Shown here: positions 1 through 10,430 of the stretch, piece after piece
Numbering within the stretch: position 1 is the first letter of the stretch
How the letters are laid out: each line of letters begins with the position of its first letter
NCBI GenBank assembly: GCA_014549065.1
Contig: JACDOX010000109.1
Coordinates: 223,195 to 287,194 of the forward strand
DNA: 64,000 bases
Reading direction: 5' to 3'
Source of the DNA: Cardinalis cardinalis
Lineage: Eukaryota; Chordata; Aves; Passeriformes; Cardinalidae
Program-made: the position numbers and the translations under genes
Notes under the pieces: model-generated
Told to the model about the DNA's origin: nothing
Seen by the model: the letters and a program-made list of their open reading frames with translations, nothing else
Databases searched by the model: none

Positions 1-779
1 CACAAATAGCTCTCTGATAACAAATCACACTCTCTGAGCATCATTTGCTACTAGAAAGGATCCTCAAGAAGCACATGCTCCGTGACACAGGATATTCCCT
101 GCTTTGCTGTGAATGCCATAAAGAGTTTCACAAAATCAGCTTCCTTGCATTGAGAGGGTAAGAATGCATCATCTCAGTAGTTTTACCACTTCTTATTGCC
201 TGTTTAGGCTTCATGCTTAGTCCCTGCTCCCTGGCTCTTCAAATGAATGCTTCTACTTAAACACAGAGAACGATATGTGCTTAGTGAGAGATTCAAGGAT
301 TTCAGCCATCAATAGAGGTTTAATTATGTGCTGGTGGATGCTCAGGTACTACAACGATGGCTGTTGTATAAATTGCACAAAGCCAGCACAGAAGAGACNA
401 CTCACAGCTCATCCTACACTCTGCTCCTGCAATTTAGACAAAATAAAATGTAATGCATGGTATTAACTTGCATCTTCTTCTTGCCTATGTCATAACCCAT
501 CATGTAATGTGATGTTATTCCGTGTCGTGTCACGGGTAACATGATGCAACACAATGTCACACTTCAGGAAATATTACTGAGCAAGGGCTGATTCTTGTTA
601 GCAGTTCAGAATGCAAGCCTCTGATCCAAACATATTGTGGCTGTGGCTGATGGGGAGGCATCAAACTGAGAGCTACGTTGGGCAAATGTTTTTCTTCTCT
701 GGCTTGGCCAGCAGATGTCCATTTGTCAGGTTTGGGTTCAATTGAGATTTCTTTGTCACGAGCACTTTCTCTTGTAAAA
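1..779. other. Non-coding stretch, no gene seen
   Basis: AT-moderate unique sequence. Open frames are short, and the 117- and 88-codon minus-strand frames at 557-939 overlap each other in different registers, as expected by chance. The only structure noted is an imperfect inverted repeat at about 512-542. Confidence 0.5.
512..542. repeat. Imperfect inverted repeat
   Basis: The left arm ATGTTATTCCGTG at 512-524 and the right arm CACGGGTAACAT at 531-542 pair across a 6-nt loop, with one bulge and one mismatch. Weaker pairing may continue outward. It could be a cruciform or hairpin of no function, since AT-rich DNA produces these often. Confidence 0.4.
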
Positions 780-1500
780 GAAATAGCAATTTTATGGCAA
801 GCCAAATACTGAAAAGAAAAGCCCTTAGAAATACATAATAAATGTATATTAGCGAGACAGAAAATTGGAAAATGGCCACCTGCCAGCAGCCACATAAATT
901 TTGGAGGCAATGCATTTTTCTGCCATTATGCATTATCACAGGAATTGCAAATATTTATTAAAAGTATTAAAATGGTGAGAATGTTAAATGTTTCCTTCAG
1001 TAGTGGAAATTCACAGTGCCACATAGAAGATAGGATATTCTGATACAATGTTTATTAAAATGACTTCATTTTATTAGGCTGTCGTACACAATAAATGTGC
1101 AGGTACAGTTAACAAAAGATCTATTGTGGATATGGGAGATTTGTGAGTAACACTTCAAAAAAATAATCTCTTCTGAACTCTATTCATATAAAAAGCATGC
1201 TACAAACTTTCATTAACTTCCTTAGAACCAATTATTTTCTGAGCTTATTTTCTTTTTCTGCCATCCCCCTGTATTTTGTTAGTCAATTTGTTTACTCACA
1301 TTTTAATGCTTAACAGGATTAAATGCAGTTTATCTTTAATTTATATACAAGTGAGCTGAGTGTATATGTGGAGCAGGCAACAAAATATGACGATTATTTT
1401 GGGGTTCATTTACAGGTCTAAACATGAATGACTGTAATATACTGGCACCTCAGTATCTTTTCATCCATAAGCAAAACAATATTAAAAGATCAGTGGGAGC
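780..1500. promoter_or_regulatory. Candidate conserved non-coding element block
   Basis: This is a CpG-poor, AT-rich stretch with many homeodomain-like words: a CDX/HOX-type TTTATGG at 791-797, repeated TTTATTAAAA, and TTTAATTTATA further right. A near-palindrome with 11-nt arms and one mismatch lies at 1053-1076 (TATTAAAATGA then TCATTTTATTA). No long open frame is present. The texture resembles vertebrate developmental enhancers, but conservation has not been tested and simple AT-richness is the alternative. Confidence 0.35.
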
Positions 1501-2600
1501 TCCATAATATTGATTGAGAAGAAAATCACATTCTGGTTTTGCCCACATTTTCTGCTGGGATTAATCACAGTGATTTTGTTTCCAAGGTTTTGCTGCAGCA
1601 AGACACAGACTCAGGCACACCCTGACGGGGTCACTTTGCTGGTTGGCTTTGCTGGGCTTTGAGCCCCTTCCAGCAGCCCCTGAGCACTGATGGGGACAGT
1701 GACATAATCCCTGCAAAAACAGGAATCTGCAGTGAAAGGAAGGAGGGTGGCNCTTGCCTTCACAACTAAAAGTGTCCCCAGAATAGCTTCTAAAAGTCGT
1801 TTTTTTAATTTAAGAAATGAGCAGAGAAATAAGGAACCAGTACTGAGGGTNTTTTCTTACACAAGTGTTCCTCAATTCCTTACAGTCGATTAAGGAAGAG
1901 GTGGGATTGGAGTCTATGTTGTAGGCAGGGGGTGAATAGATCAAAGTTACAAGACCTCAGATTTATGGAGAGTCTTATGCAAGGAAAAACCTGCCTCTGG
2001 AAGATAAAATTTCAGAAATAAAGGATTTTTCTCTCTGCTTTTATATGGTGCAGTTTTATTCCTTTCTGACAAACACAGAGTGGTGGTGGGGGGAGTAACT
2101 TGCATGAAAAAACCACTTTTTTTTGCCTTGATCCAGACGGTTTGTGTGGATTTGTGGAATACCAGAAGTGGTGCATNGGATTTAGCACAAAGGGTGGATG
2201 TTGGAGAGAGACCTCGGCCACCCCACGGGCAGAGGCAGAGCCTGTGCTGCCTTTAGAGGGGCAGGTGTGACATCCTGTCCCCGCCGCAGAGTCAGAAAGC
2301 AGGGCTGGCACTGGCTCTGTCCAAGGCATTTGTGGGACTCAGTCCCTGTAAAACGAGGAGTCAGCACTTCAAGCAATGCAAACCCATTTGCTTGGCCAAC
2401 CTTATTTAATATGAAGCATGTTTTATCTTGATTTAGGTGGTTGTTGTTCTTTAATTAAAGAAATTATGGGAGGTCATTCTCATTAGTTTAGAAGAGTCCT
2501 CGCAGAAGGGGTTTGCACTGATTTAACCTCAGGGTAAACTGGCACAACTTTTGCATGTAAATAGGATTTAACACTGGACACTTTGTGTGTAATCCAGCTC
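1501..2600. other. Non-coding spacer, no gene seen
   Basis: Mixed-composition sequence. Frames of 64-105 codons overlap on both strands at 2012-2431 with no recognisable protein. I see nothing else in it. Confidence 0.5.
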
Positions 2601-3035
2601 TTCACTCATGACATTCAAGGAATACTTGGAATACTGACTGAAATAAAAAGATAATGAAGATAAGCTGGGGTCTTACCGTGAAATTTATCAAATGATGTGC
2701 GGTGGCAGCCCGGAGCTCTGCAGCGGCGGGGAGGGGACACCACAGGGCTTTGTGCTGGGGGCAGCGCAGGCAGCTCTGTCCCTGCACGGTGACACGGAGA
2801 GACGCTGGACTCAAATCCCGCTGCTCACGGCTGGCCAGATGGGGCACGGGCTGAGGGGCACAGAACCCGGGCAGCAAGAGGGGAGGGCAGGATGCTTCCC
2901 GTCCCCACCGGCCGAGGCAGCCGTGCCCCGGGGCTGGAGCATGGCACAGGTGCGTGGCGGCAGCGAGGCCACCACTGCCATGGAAAAGATTTGCCATGAA
3001 AGGAAAAAAGGGAAAAAGGGAAAAAAGCAGCGGCA
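2601..3035. other. GC-rich tract with opposing chance ORFs
   Basis: GC rises sharply at about 2695-2990 with moderate CpG. A 190-codon minus-strand frame and a 154-codon plus-strand frame cover the same bases. Neither resembles a known protein, and both owe their length to low stop-codon frequency in GC-rich DNA. A purine run (AGGAAAAAAGGGAAAAAGGG and onward) sits at about 2999-3027. A small GC-rich regulatory patch beside the next block is possible but unproven. Confidence 0.4.
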
Positions 3036-3375
3036 TGAGAAGTGCCAACTGAATGGCGCTGTCTTTAATTGGTACCACCAAGGGCTTTGTGCGGTCAGCA
3101 CGCTTTTCATGTTTATAATAGAATCCCCAAATTCGACTGATCTGAAGGGCATCTGACTGTTTTACATTAATCACAAGCTATACAGCAGAGGCTGAGAGCA
3201 AGTGGGCAGATACCCTGGTGGAGTAGCACTAAGGAGCTCTCATTATAATCATCCTGCCAAATCAAAAGAAAAACCCTAAGGCTCCTAATAAAGGAGACCA
3301 CTGGACTAAACAAATTGAACAAGTAGCTAGACATGCATGAGCTTAAAACTACCGGTGTCAATCAGATTTTCCTGA
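3036..3375. promoter_or_regulatory. Candidate conserved non-coding element
   Basis: An AT-rich, low-CpG block with densely spaced transcription-factor-like words. They include TTTAATTGG at 3064-3072, CATTAATCAC near 3166, ATTATAATCAT near 3243, and TGTCAATCA at 3356-3364, which on the minus strand reads TGATTGACA, the composite PBX-MEIS form. It lies directly after a GC-rich patch. The density of homeodomain-type sites makes this one of the better enhancer candidates here. Function and conservation are inferred. Confidence 0.42.
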
Positions 3376-5299
3376 GCTGCTCACTCTGCTCGCTTCTCCA
3401 GAGCGCACGTGGAGGGGACGCAGGGACAAGGTGACACGAGGGTGCCAGCACAGCCCCAGTGCTGGGCAGGCAGGTACAGGGACACTCTGTGAAGCCTCCT
3501 GCAAGGAGTCACTAGGGAACACTTCTCAAACTGATCCAGCACTAAGGAAAGGGGTGGTGGGAATGGGGACCTCATCCACACAGCGTATCTGAGCAGGCTT
3601 CAGTCTCACTACTTCCATTGGTTACAGGTGAGGAGAGATCAAAGAAAGGTCTTGGAACTCAGAATTTTGTGTGTCTCTAGGACAGGAAAAAGGTTCAGCA
3701 CCCTGGAAGCTTTGCCCACTTCTCACCTTCCTGCGCCTGCTGAATCAAAGTCATTATATTAATTATATTGCCTACTGGAAAGCAAAAAAAAAATAGTGAA
3801 AAGGTGGGTCACTGCTTTCTGAAAAAAATGCAGTTGGCACTAGTGAAAAATCCACAGAAATGGGAGAATAAGAAAATTCTAAATTTAGAAGCATTGGATT
3901 TTTTTTGGTGTTATTCTAAGACAAATGATGGGTGAGTACCATTAGCTACCACCCCTTCTCAAAAGCCATCAGGCAGGACAGCAAGATTTTGAGGTACTCC
4001 CTCAAAACTCAAAGAGAAAATAAATCTGTGCACAAGAGTGAATACCCAGGGAAGAAGAAGAAACAAAAAATATTAGGGTCAGTATTTAGTACAGCAACCA
4101 GGGGGAGATGGAAAAAGGGAAAGTTTCAATAGGAACAGATGGACGGGGGATGATGCACCTGAGGAATCAGGTGAAGGCATCAAAGAAGAGGTTTTATGGA
4201 GAGAAATTCCCTTTGAAGAACGGATGGCTAAAACACTGTTGGCTTTTGAAGTATTGGGAAATTTTCTGCACCATGACTATTGCCACTGGCTCTGTCCCCT
4301 GTCACCATCTGAGTGGTGGCAGCTCTGCATGGACCCTGCAGTCACCAGGGATGAGGCAGAACTGGGGCTTCTCTTGCTGGTAGTGTTTTGAGAAATTATT
4401 ATTTATAAACGTAATTTTTTTAGTTCATTTCTCCTTTTCCTGTTTTTTTTCCTATTGCTTCTCTCTTTTTGTTTTTTTTTTAACTCCACACTGTAATAAA
4501 TAAATAAAACATATAAATGTACTGGTTTATTTCCACCTGGAATGTTGGAAGACAAATAGTACAAAAGATCAGTTTGGTCATTTACCATATTGGTTTAGCA
4601 TGGTAATACTGTTGGGGTTTTTTCATTTCTCATTTCAAGACTGTAAACAAATGCTGCAAGAACAGATCAAACACTCCCTACCTAAGACAGTGCCTTGTGC
4701 AGTGGAAACATCAAACCTGGTTTCTGGAGGCCAAACTGCGCCTCCTGTACTTTTTCATAGGGAAAACTCAGAATTTTGAATCAGCCTGAAATTTGAAACT
4801 ACATTTTTGCCAAGCAGCAAAAGCAGATGCACCCTTAGCCACGCTAAATCACAAACACATACACACATGGAGATGAGGAAAATGCACATTAAATATGAAA
4901 AAGTATTCCTTTCAGGCAGAAGATAAACAACCCTACTACAAATTAGCTCTCGGCCCCGTCAGGTGTGAATCTCTCTTGTCAATACGTACCAAATTCCCTG
5001 AGATAGAACCACATGGTCATGAATTTTATTTCTCTCCTGCTTAATTCCTAGTACCACTCTCCCTTGTGGATTTACTCAGGGATGATTTACAGTGGGAAAG
5101 GTGACATTAAACACGTCATTGAGCATGCAAAGATGCTGCACTCAAAGCAGCATATGCTTGACTTTGTTAAAAGATGAATGCTGTCAACTCCACAGTGCCC
5201 ACCAAGATCTGGCCTCCTTTTTCTTCCCAACAAACTTTGAGGAAGATGCAGACATGAGTCNTGACACTGAGAGAAATAAAAGTTAATGTATTCATGACA
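3376..5299. other. Non-coding spacer, no gene seen
   Basis: Unique sequence with short A-runs (3783-3793) and (TAAA)n-like words near 4495-4507. No open frame exceeds about 91 codons or resembles a protein. A left half-match to the REST/NRSF site (TTCAGCACC) at 3694-3702 lacks a proper right half. Confidence 0.5.
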
Positions 5300-5700
5300 T
5301 GATTTCACTTGCAGCCTGATTTAGCAATGTCTTGTCTAGTTTGGATCTGCTGTTGCTTTTCCTAATTTACTCATTGCACAAAGAAAATAAATAAATAAGT
5401 GCACTATAGTCTTATTTATCCTTCTTTGGACATTTCTTTACCAGGCAGATGGTCAATTAAGAGCACTAAACAATGACACTGTTTTCTCTGTAAACATTTT
5501 TTTTCTAATAGCCTAACAAATGAGAATCTGTGCTGCCATACTGCTGAATACCATCTTGACTTTCTAATTACAAAGAACTGTGTCTTGATAGTAACAATTA
5601 CAGCTGTAACAATGATGCTGGTACTTGAACAATATAGTTGGAGGCAAAGTGCTTATCGGAATATTCACAAATAAAGGCTTCCATTTATGCCAGCGCTGGA
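5300..5700. promoter_or_regulatory. Candidate conserved non-coding element
   Basis: An AT-rich block with several SOX-type AACAATG words (near 5469 and 5608), CTAATTAC near 5565, TCAATTAAG near 5454 and an (AAAT)n-like run near 5386-5398. No coding potential is visible. It is assigned on motif density only. Confidence 0.3.
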
Positions 5701-5869
5701 GATGGGAGGTTAAACAGTTGGGGGTGGGGAGGTGTAGAAGAAAGGTTGAAAACATTGGTTTAGTAGCTACAGATGTGAATTTGAATCCAATTACATGAAA
5801 AGCAAGGGGGGGCCGAAGCATGAAAAGATGCTGTTTCCTTCTGTTTGGCTAATCAATAGGTTAAAGGGT

Positions 5870-5990
5870 TAGTAAAATTAACATGTTAATAACATTCATT
5901 TTGCTATTTATGTACCGGTCATAGGATCTGCAGAGAACTATGTCTTGTGAGTAATCCACGTGTTTTTATGCCTGTTTTTTTCCCTTTTTC
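5870..5990. promoter_or_regulatory. Candidate conserved non-coding element with CACGTG box
   Basis: A short block containing the near-palindrome GTTAATAAC, a Grainyhead-like ACCGGTC, a TAATCC homeodomain word at 5952-5957 and a perfect CACGTG E-box at 5957-5962 followed by TTTTTATG. The word GTAATC followed by CCACGTGTTT recurs with a 2-nt insertion at 36231-36248 in another candidate element. Confidence 0.35.
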
Positions 5991-6424
5991 ATCTGAAATG
6001 CTGAAATGGTCAGTGTATTTTTTCCCCCAGTGTGATAGAAATTAGCTTCTCAAGTCTCTAGTTTACCCCACCTTTCTTGTTTAACTTCTTGAATCCAACC
6101 CATCCAAGGTTTGGGTGGTTTTTTTTTCCTTTTTTGAANGCAAAGCTCCCGAACCCCAAAGAGAAGGGGCAGTGCAGTCCCCGAGCTCAGCACAGATCCG
6201 TAGCACCCATGTCCCAGGGGAGCACCTTGGCACCAGGGCGTCCCAGCGGCATCTCAGAGGGAACGGGTTCCTTGGAGGAAGCTCCTCCTGCTGCTGCTTC
6301 CTCCACCATCCCTGGTGCCACAGCACCCCCAGCCCCTGGCACTGCTCTGTGCCCACAGGCAGGGTGGCGTTTGCCTCCCGCGCTCCCTCCCTCGCTCGCG
6401 TTCCCACTGCGCTCCAGCCGCTCT
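5991..6424. other. GC-rich spacer with overlapping chance ORFs
   Basis: From about 6140 the composition is C-rich and CpG-moderate. Frames of 125, 125 and 108 codons occupy both strands at once and encode proline/serine/alanine-rich, unrecognised peptides. I read these as chance frames. Confidence 0.45.
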
Positions 6425-6640
6425 CCGAGCCGTCATTTAGCCCACACTTATTAATCAGTGCACATAATTTGTCTCTAATGCTGTCAATTTAAGATGGCAA
6501 CCTGACTTTTTTTTGGAGGGGGCAGGGTCAACAATTTAATGAATCTCGTCTGCATTTTAATTCAGACCTAATAATCTGCCTCTGGCAGTTTTCTTAGAAA
6601 AGCACAAGGTTTTCCAGGATTTTCTTTCATCAAATCCAGC
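6425..6640. promoter_or_regulatory. Candidate conserved non-coding element
   Basis: After the GC-rich tract the sequence switches abruptly to an AT-rich, CpG-poor block with TTATTAATCAG, ACATAATTTG, TGTCAATTTAAGATGG, CATTTTAATTCAG and CTAATAATC words. The sharp edge and homeodomain-word density suggest an enhancer-like element. No open frame is convincing. Confidence 0.38.
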
Positions 6641-7164
6641 ACAATGGAATGTTTACCTTCCTGCCTTGGATATGCTCAGTCCAGGGTAAGTCGCACACAC
6701 ACCTACCTTAATCAAAGTGGGACATGGCCTAAATCTCCTGATTTGGCCTTTGAAAGGTTTTCCTGGGGAGTAAGGAGAAATTTGGGCTGTGCAGTCCCTT
6801 TTCTGCACAAACTGGTGCACAGTTGTAGGCACAAAGCCTCAGACTTTCACGATCCACTGCCCCTCATGGAGTAACTTCACAACTGGTCAGAGCGTCCAAG
6901 GCACAGTGCCAGAAGAGCTTTCTTTAGCTATCCCCATGCTTTGCTTTTTGTTCTTCCTACAGTAAAGTCCCACAGGAGGGAAAAAAGGTGCAGAAAGGAA
7001 AGAGGGTGCAGAAAATTCCATCCTCCTGATGAACCAGCATGGATGGGTTTGTCTAATTGCAATGGCAGGAGGCTTGCACCCAACGGAGCAGCTCAGCAGC
7101 CTTCCCTGGGTCAGAATAAATAAGATTCCCCAAAGCAGAGGCTCNGGATGCCCATGTCAGATGT
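6641..7164. other. Non-coding spacer, no gene seen
   Basis: Unique sequence of mixed composition. I recognise neither gene nor repeat. Confidence 0.45.
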
Positions 7165-7650
7165 AACCAGAATAGACTTGGTTATTAGGAGCGCTGTGAC
7201 TCTGCCCAGTGCTGACAGGAGCTCCTGCCTGGCTTTCAGTCACCGCTGTCACTCGCCCTGACAACGCGGGCACTTAATGTATGCACGGCACTGCTGCACA
7301 CGCAGCTGCACTCCCAGCACATTGTGCTGTTTACCCCTGCTCTTTTGTACCAGGGCCTGCAGTAATTTGCCTCCCAGTACCACAAAATTCCTCAACTTAA
7401 AAAATTTTGCCCTCGTTTTGTTGGCCCTTAATAGAAAAACAACCCTTTTGCAGCCCTGCCACCAGCGCGGCCACCGCACTCTGCAGCATCACAGGCACAA
7501 AAATGTCACATTTCACATTTCCATCAGAAGGGTCCCCATATATTTTTATGCATATCCTTCATCTCTCTCTGCCACACGTTATTTCTTCCCCTTTAACAGT
7601 TGCTTAGCGTATTTTGTGCCTTCTGAGCAGTACTGGAAGGGGCATTCCTG
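7165..7650. promoter_or_regulatory. Candidate conserved non-coding element
   Basis: The block mixes CpG-containing words with homeodomain-like ones: TTGGTTATTAGG, CACTTAATG (NKX2-like) at about 7271, CTTAATAG near 7428 and TTTTTATGCAT near 7543. A 132-codon plus-strand frame spans it but has no recognisable domain. It could be an enhancer or an untranslated exon. The sequence does not decide between these. Confidence 0.33.
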
Positions 7651-10065
7651 TAATGTACCCAAGTACAGACAGTAACAGCAGAGGGGTTTTATGTCCCAAA
7701 TTACCTCCTAGTGCTGGCACCTCTGACTGCCAGCACAAGGTGCTCCTGAGCACCTACTGCCTCACAGACCTCCAACAGCTCCACTCCAGTGGCTCTTTGA
7801 GTATTCCAGGAGGAATTATCTGTCATTTGACTGATTTACCACTCATATTCATTATTGTCCCCTACTGCAAAACTCTGCCAGACTCAGGTGCCTGCCCTCA
7901 CCACCCATTACAAAGCAGCCCCATCTGCCACACCATTAATGCCACTAAGTCTACTCCATTTTCAAACCTAAACTCCAAGCTGGGAATCAAATGAGACAGA
8001 AAACCAAATTCCCATATCCTGAGCTACCCCAGGTAAAGCGTATCATTTCCTGATACATAAGCATCTTTCTCTAGGAACTTAAAAACCCCAAAGATAAAAT
8101 ATTTCCCTTAGTTCAGGCATCTCCCAAACACAGGGGTAAGGTCAGTAGAAAGATGCAATGGGAAATTCAGTGAAATTCTCTCATCTCAGTTGCAGGTCTA
8201 CATTCAATGGGCTCGTGTTAATGCCCTTTGCTTTAGCTGCTGCAGTGTCAGAGTGATATAATCCAAGCAGAGTCACCTGAAGTAGTCCATAACACGCTAC
8301 TTAGTTTAAATTCCTTTGTCTGGCCACAAATGTCCAGTTCTAGCTAAAAGCTTGAAAGTGAGACAAATGGTAAAATAGACACTTCAAGAGAATAAAATTG
8401 TGAAGTGCTCAGGTAGCACTGTGGAGAAGGGAGTTTCAATTCAGAGAGCTTTCCAGATGAAACAGACAATTAAACCCTTATTGAAAAGAGATTCTGCCAT
8501 CCCCCCTTCTTTTCTTTTTTTTTCCCTTTAAAGCAAGGGGAAAATAATACTGGGAATTTAGAAACATGAATTTTTAAAACCTAATAAGCTACACTAACAA
8601 TCTACACGATCCCTTTTATTAAAATATTTATTTGGAAATGCAGGATTTGTGATGAGGGCAGGCTGGGCAAGCAGGTCTGAATGCTGCTTGTGCAGGGGGC
8701 TCAGTGGGACCCCCGAGGCCAGGGCTGTCCTCAGCCCTCCTTGGCTCAGCCCTGGAAAGGTTTCCCTCCCTGTCCCTGCACATGCTGGAAAGGAGCAGAC
8801 CATGAATGGCACATTTATGGCATTTATGGGGCAGGGGCTGTAAAGCACCCTTTTATATCCATGGGGACAGAAACAGAGAAGGAGCAGCATGAGCACTCTG
8901 CAGGAATGGAGACCTGGGAAGCTCCAAGCCTGATGCACTTTTCCTGCCTTGCCAAACNCCCCAGTGCTCCACCAGAAGTGCTCCTGAGACCAATTTGCAT
9001 CTGACAGAACGTTGAGGTGCTGATAGAGAGACATATTCCATGGATTTGTTTTCCTGGGCACCTCCAGCCACGCCACACCTATGTTGCTCACTGTAGGACC
9101 TCAAAATCTGCTTTACTGTTAGTACAAAGAGATACTTGGAAACTCCTGGGGGAAAAAAACCAGCATTCACACATTCTCAAAGGGAAGAAAAACCATATTT
9201 CAGTAGTGGTTACACTTTTCAGTAGTAAATACAGAAGTAGTTGTAGGCTCAATTTCCCTTCCCATCTCACCTCGCTCTTGTCCCAGTACCAAAAACATTC
9301 AAACTGAACAAACACTTTTCTACCAGCCTGCTTCATNCCTTGTGCTTTGGCTCATCTTTTATTGGAATTTTCTGCAATCTTTTTGACCTAGCCCAGTTTT
9401 CTTCTCCCTCTGCCTCCCTTCCCTTATATTTCCGTTCCGTGTGACTAAACTCCAGCCTTCTCCCTCTTGCTCTCACACACAATGCTATTAAAATTAAATC
9501 CTTTTGTGCAACTCTCTACTTTATTATAGGTCTTCGAGCCATTCCTGAAATCTCAAGCCAGTCTTTGTACAGTCTTAGTTCACCTGAAGGCAAACTTCAG
9601 CACATGGTTTGCTTCAGATAAGGCTGCTTCTCCNCGCCAGTAGGGAGCTCACCTGCAAAGACTGCCACGTTTTGCTGCCCACAAAATGACCACACAAAAG
9701 AAATGTGTATGTTCCTTTCTTGCAACACAAAAACATGCACAATATAAAATATAAAATAACATAAAAGGACTGGTCTGATTGAGGAGAATCAGCCCTGAAG
9801 GAACCCAGTGAAGAAATCAGTGCTACACTGCCTTCCTGCACCAGAAATCCTGCCTTGCATTTTCCAGGGATGAAAAATGCCTGAAAACATCAGTGGGCTC
9901 CCAGGTAACAACTCAGTGATGCCTTCCACTTTTGAAGGAGAGGGAATTTAAACCACCAGATCCTCCACCACGTGCTCCTCTACCTGGGAAAGGTGTCCCA
10001 GCTCCCTGTGTGCAGCAGAGAGGATGGACTTTCCCTCATACTGACCAAACCTCCTAACCACGAGC

Positions 10066-10117
10066 AGGAGTNCAAACAGGCATTTCTCACCAGGAGTGCA
10101 AAGAGGCATTTCTCACC
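10066..10117. repeat. 26-bp tandem duplication, two copies
   Basis: Two head-to-tail 26-bp units begin AGGAGT and end CATTTCTCACC, at 10066-10091 and 10092-10117. They differ by one substitution plus one ambiguous base, so the duplication is probably recent or slippage-derived. No function is implied. Confidence 0.85.
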
Positions 10118-10310
10118 AGTCTCCCAAACCATCTCCAAGCCCCATCTATTTTCAGCACCCNGACAATACTGTGATCTGTAAGTCCTCAGCAGGCTGAAAT
10201 GTGGTGACAGAAGTCTCANTTGATATGTACATGACTAACACACTCAAGGATGTTCCTTTGGGACAACAAAGATAACAGCACCCACAGCAAAACTGTCAAG
10301 AGAAAGAGGG

Positions 10311-10350
10311 AAAAAGCTTCAAGGGGAAAGAAAGAGCTTCAAGGGGAAAA
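10311..10350. repeat. Short imperfect tandem repeat
   Basis: The word AGCTTCAAGGGGAAA occurs twice about 20 bp apart in a purine-rich setting. This is a minor slippage-type repeat. Confidence 0.7.
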
Positions 10351-10430
10351 AAAACTTAGTATTGAACTCACCAGTCACCAAGTACTCATGCAAGAATTGC
10401 TTTTCTTCCTTTTTTTCTGAAAAATAAACT

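Larger units (their letters stand above)
7651..10430. other. Non-coding spacer, no gene seen
   Basis: A long unique stretch. Around 8640-9300 up to five short frames overlap on both strands, so none is credible. An octamer ATTTGCAT occurs at 8993-9000. Two small tandem duplications, at 10066-10117 and 10311-10350, are listed separately. Confidence 0.5.

Noticed and set aside
2602..3174. 190-codon minus-strand and 154-codon plus-strand frames
   Set aside because: They cover the same GC-rich bases in opposite directions. Length follows from few stops at high GC, and the peptides are leucine/proline-rich and unrecognised.
3694..3711. REST/NRSF-like site
   Set aside because: Only the left half (TTCAGCACC) matches. 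The right half has a deletion and mismatches.
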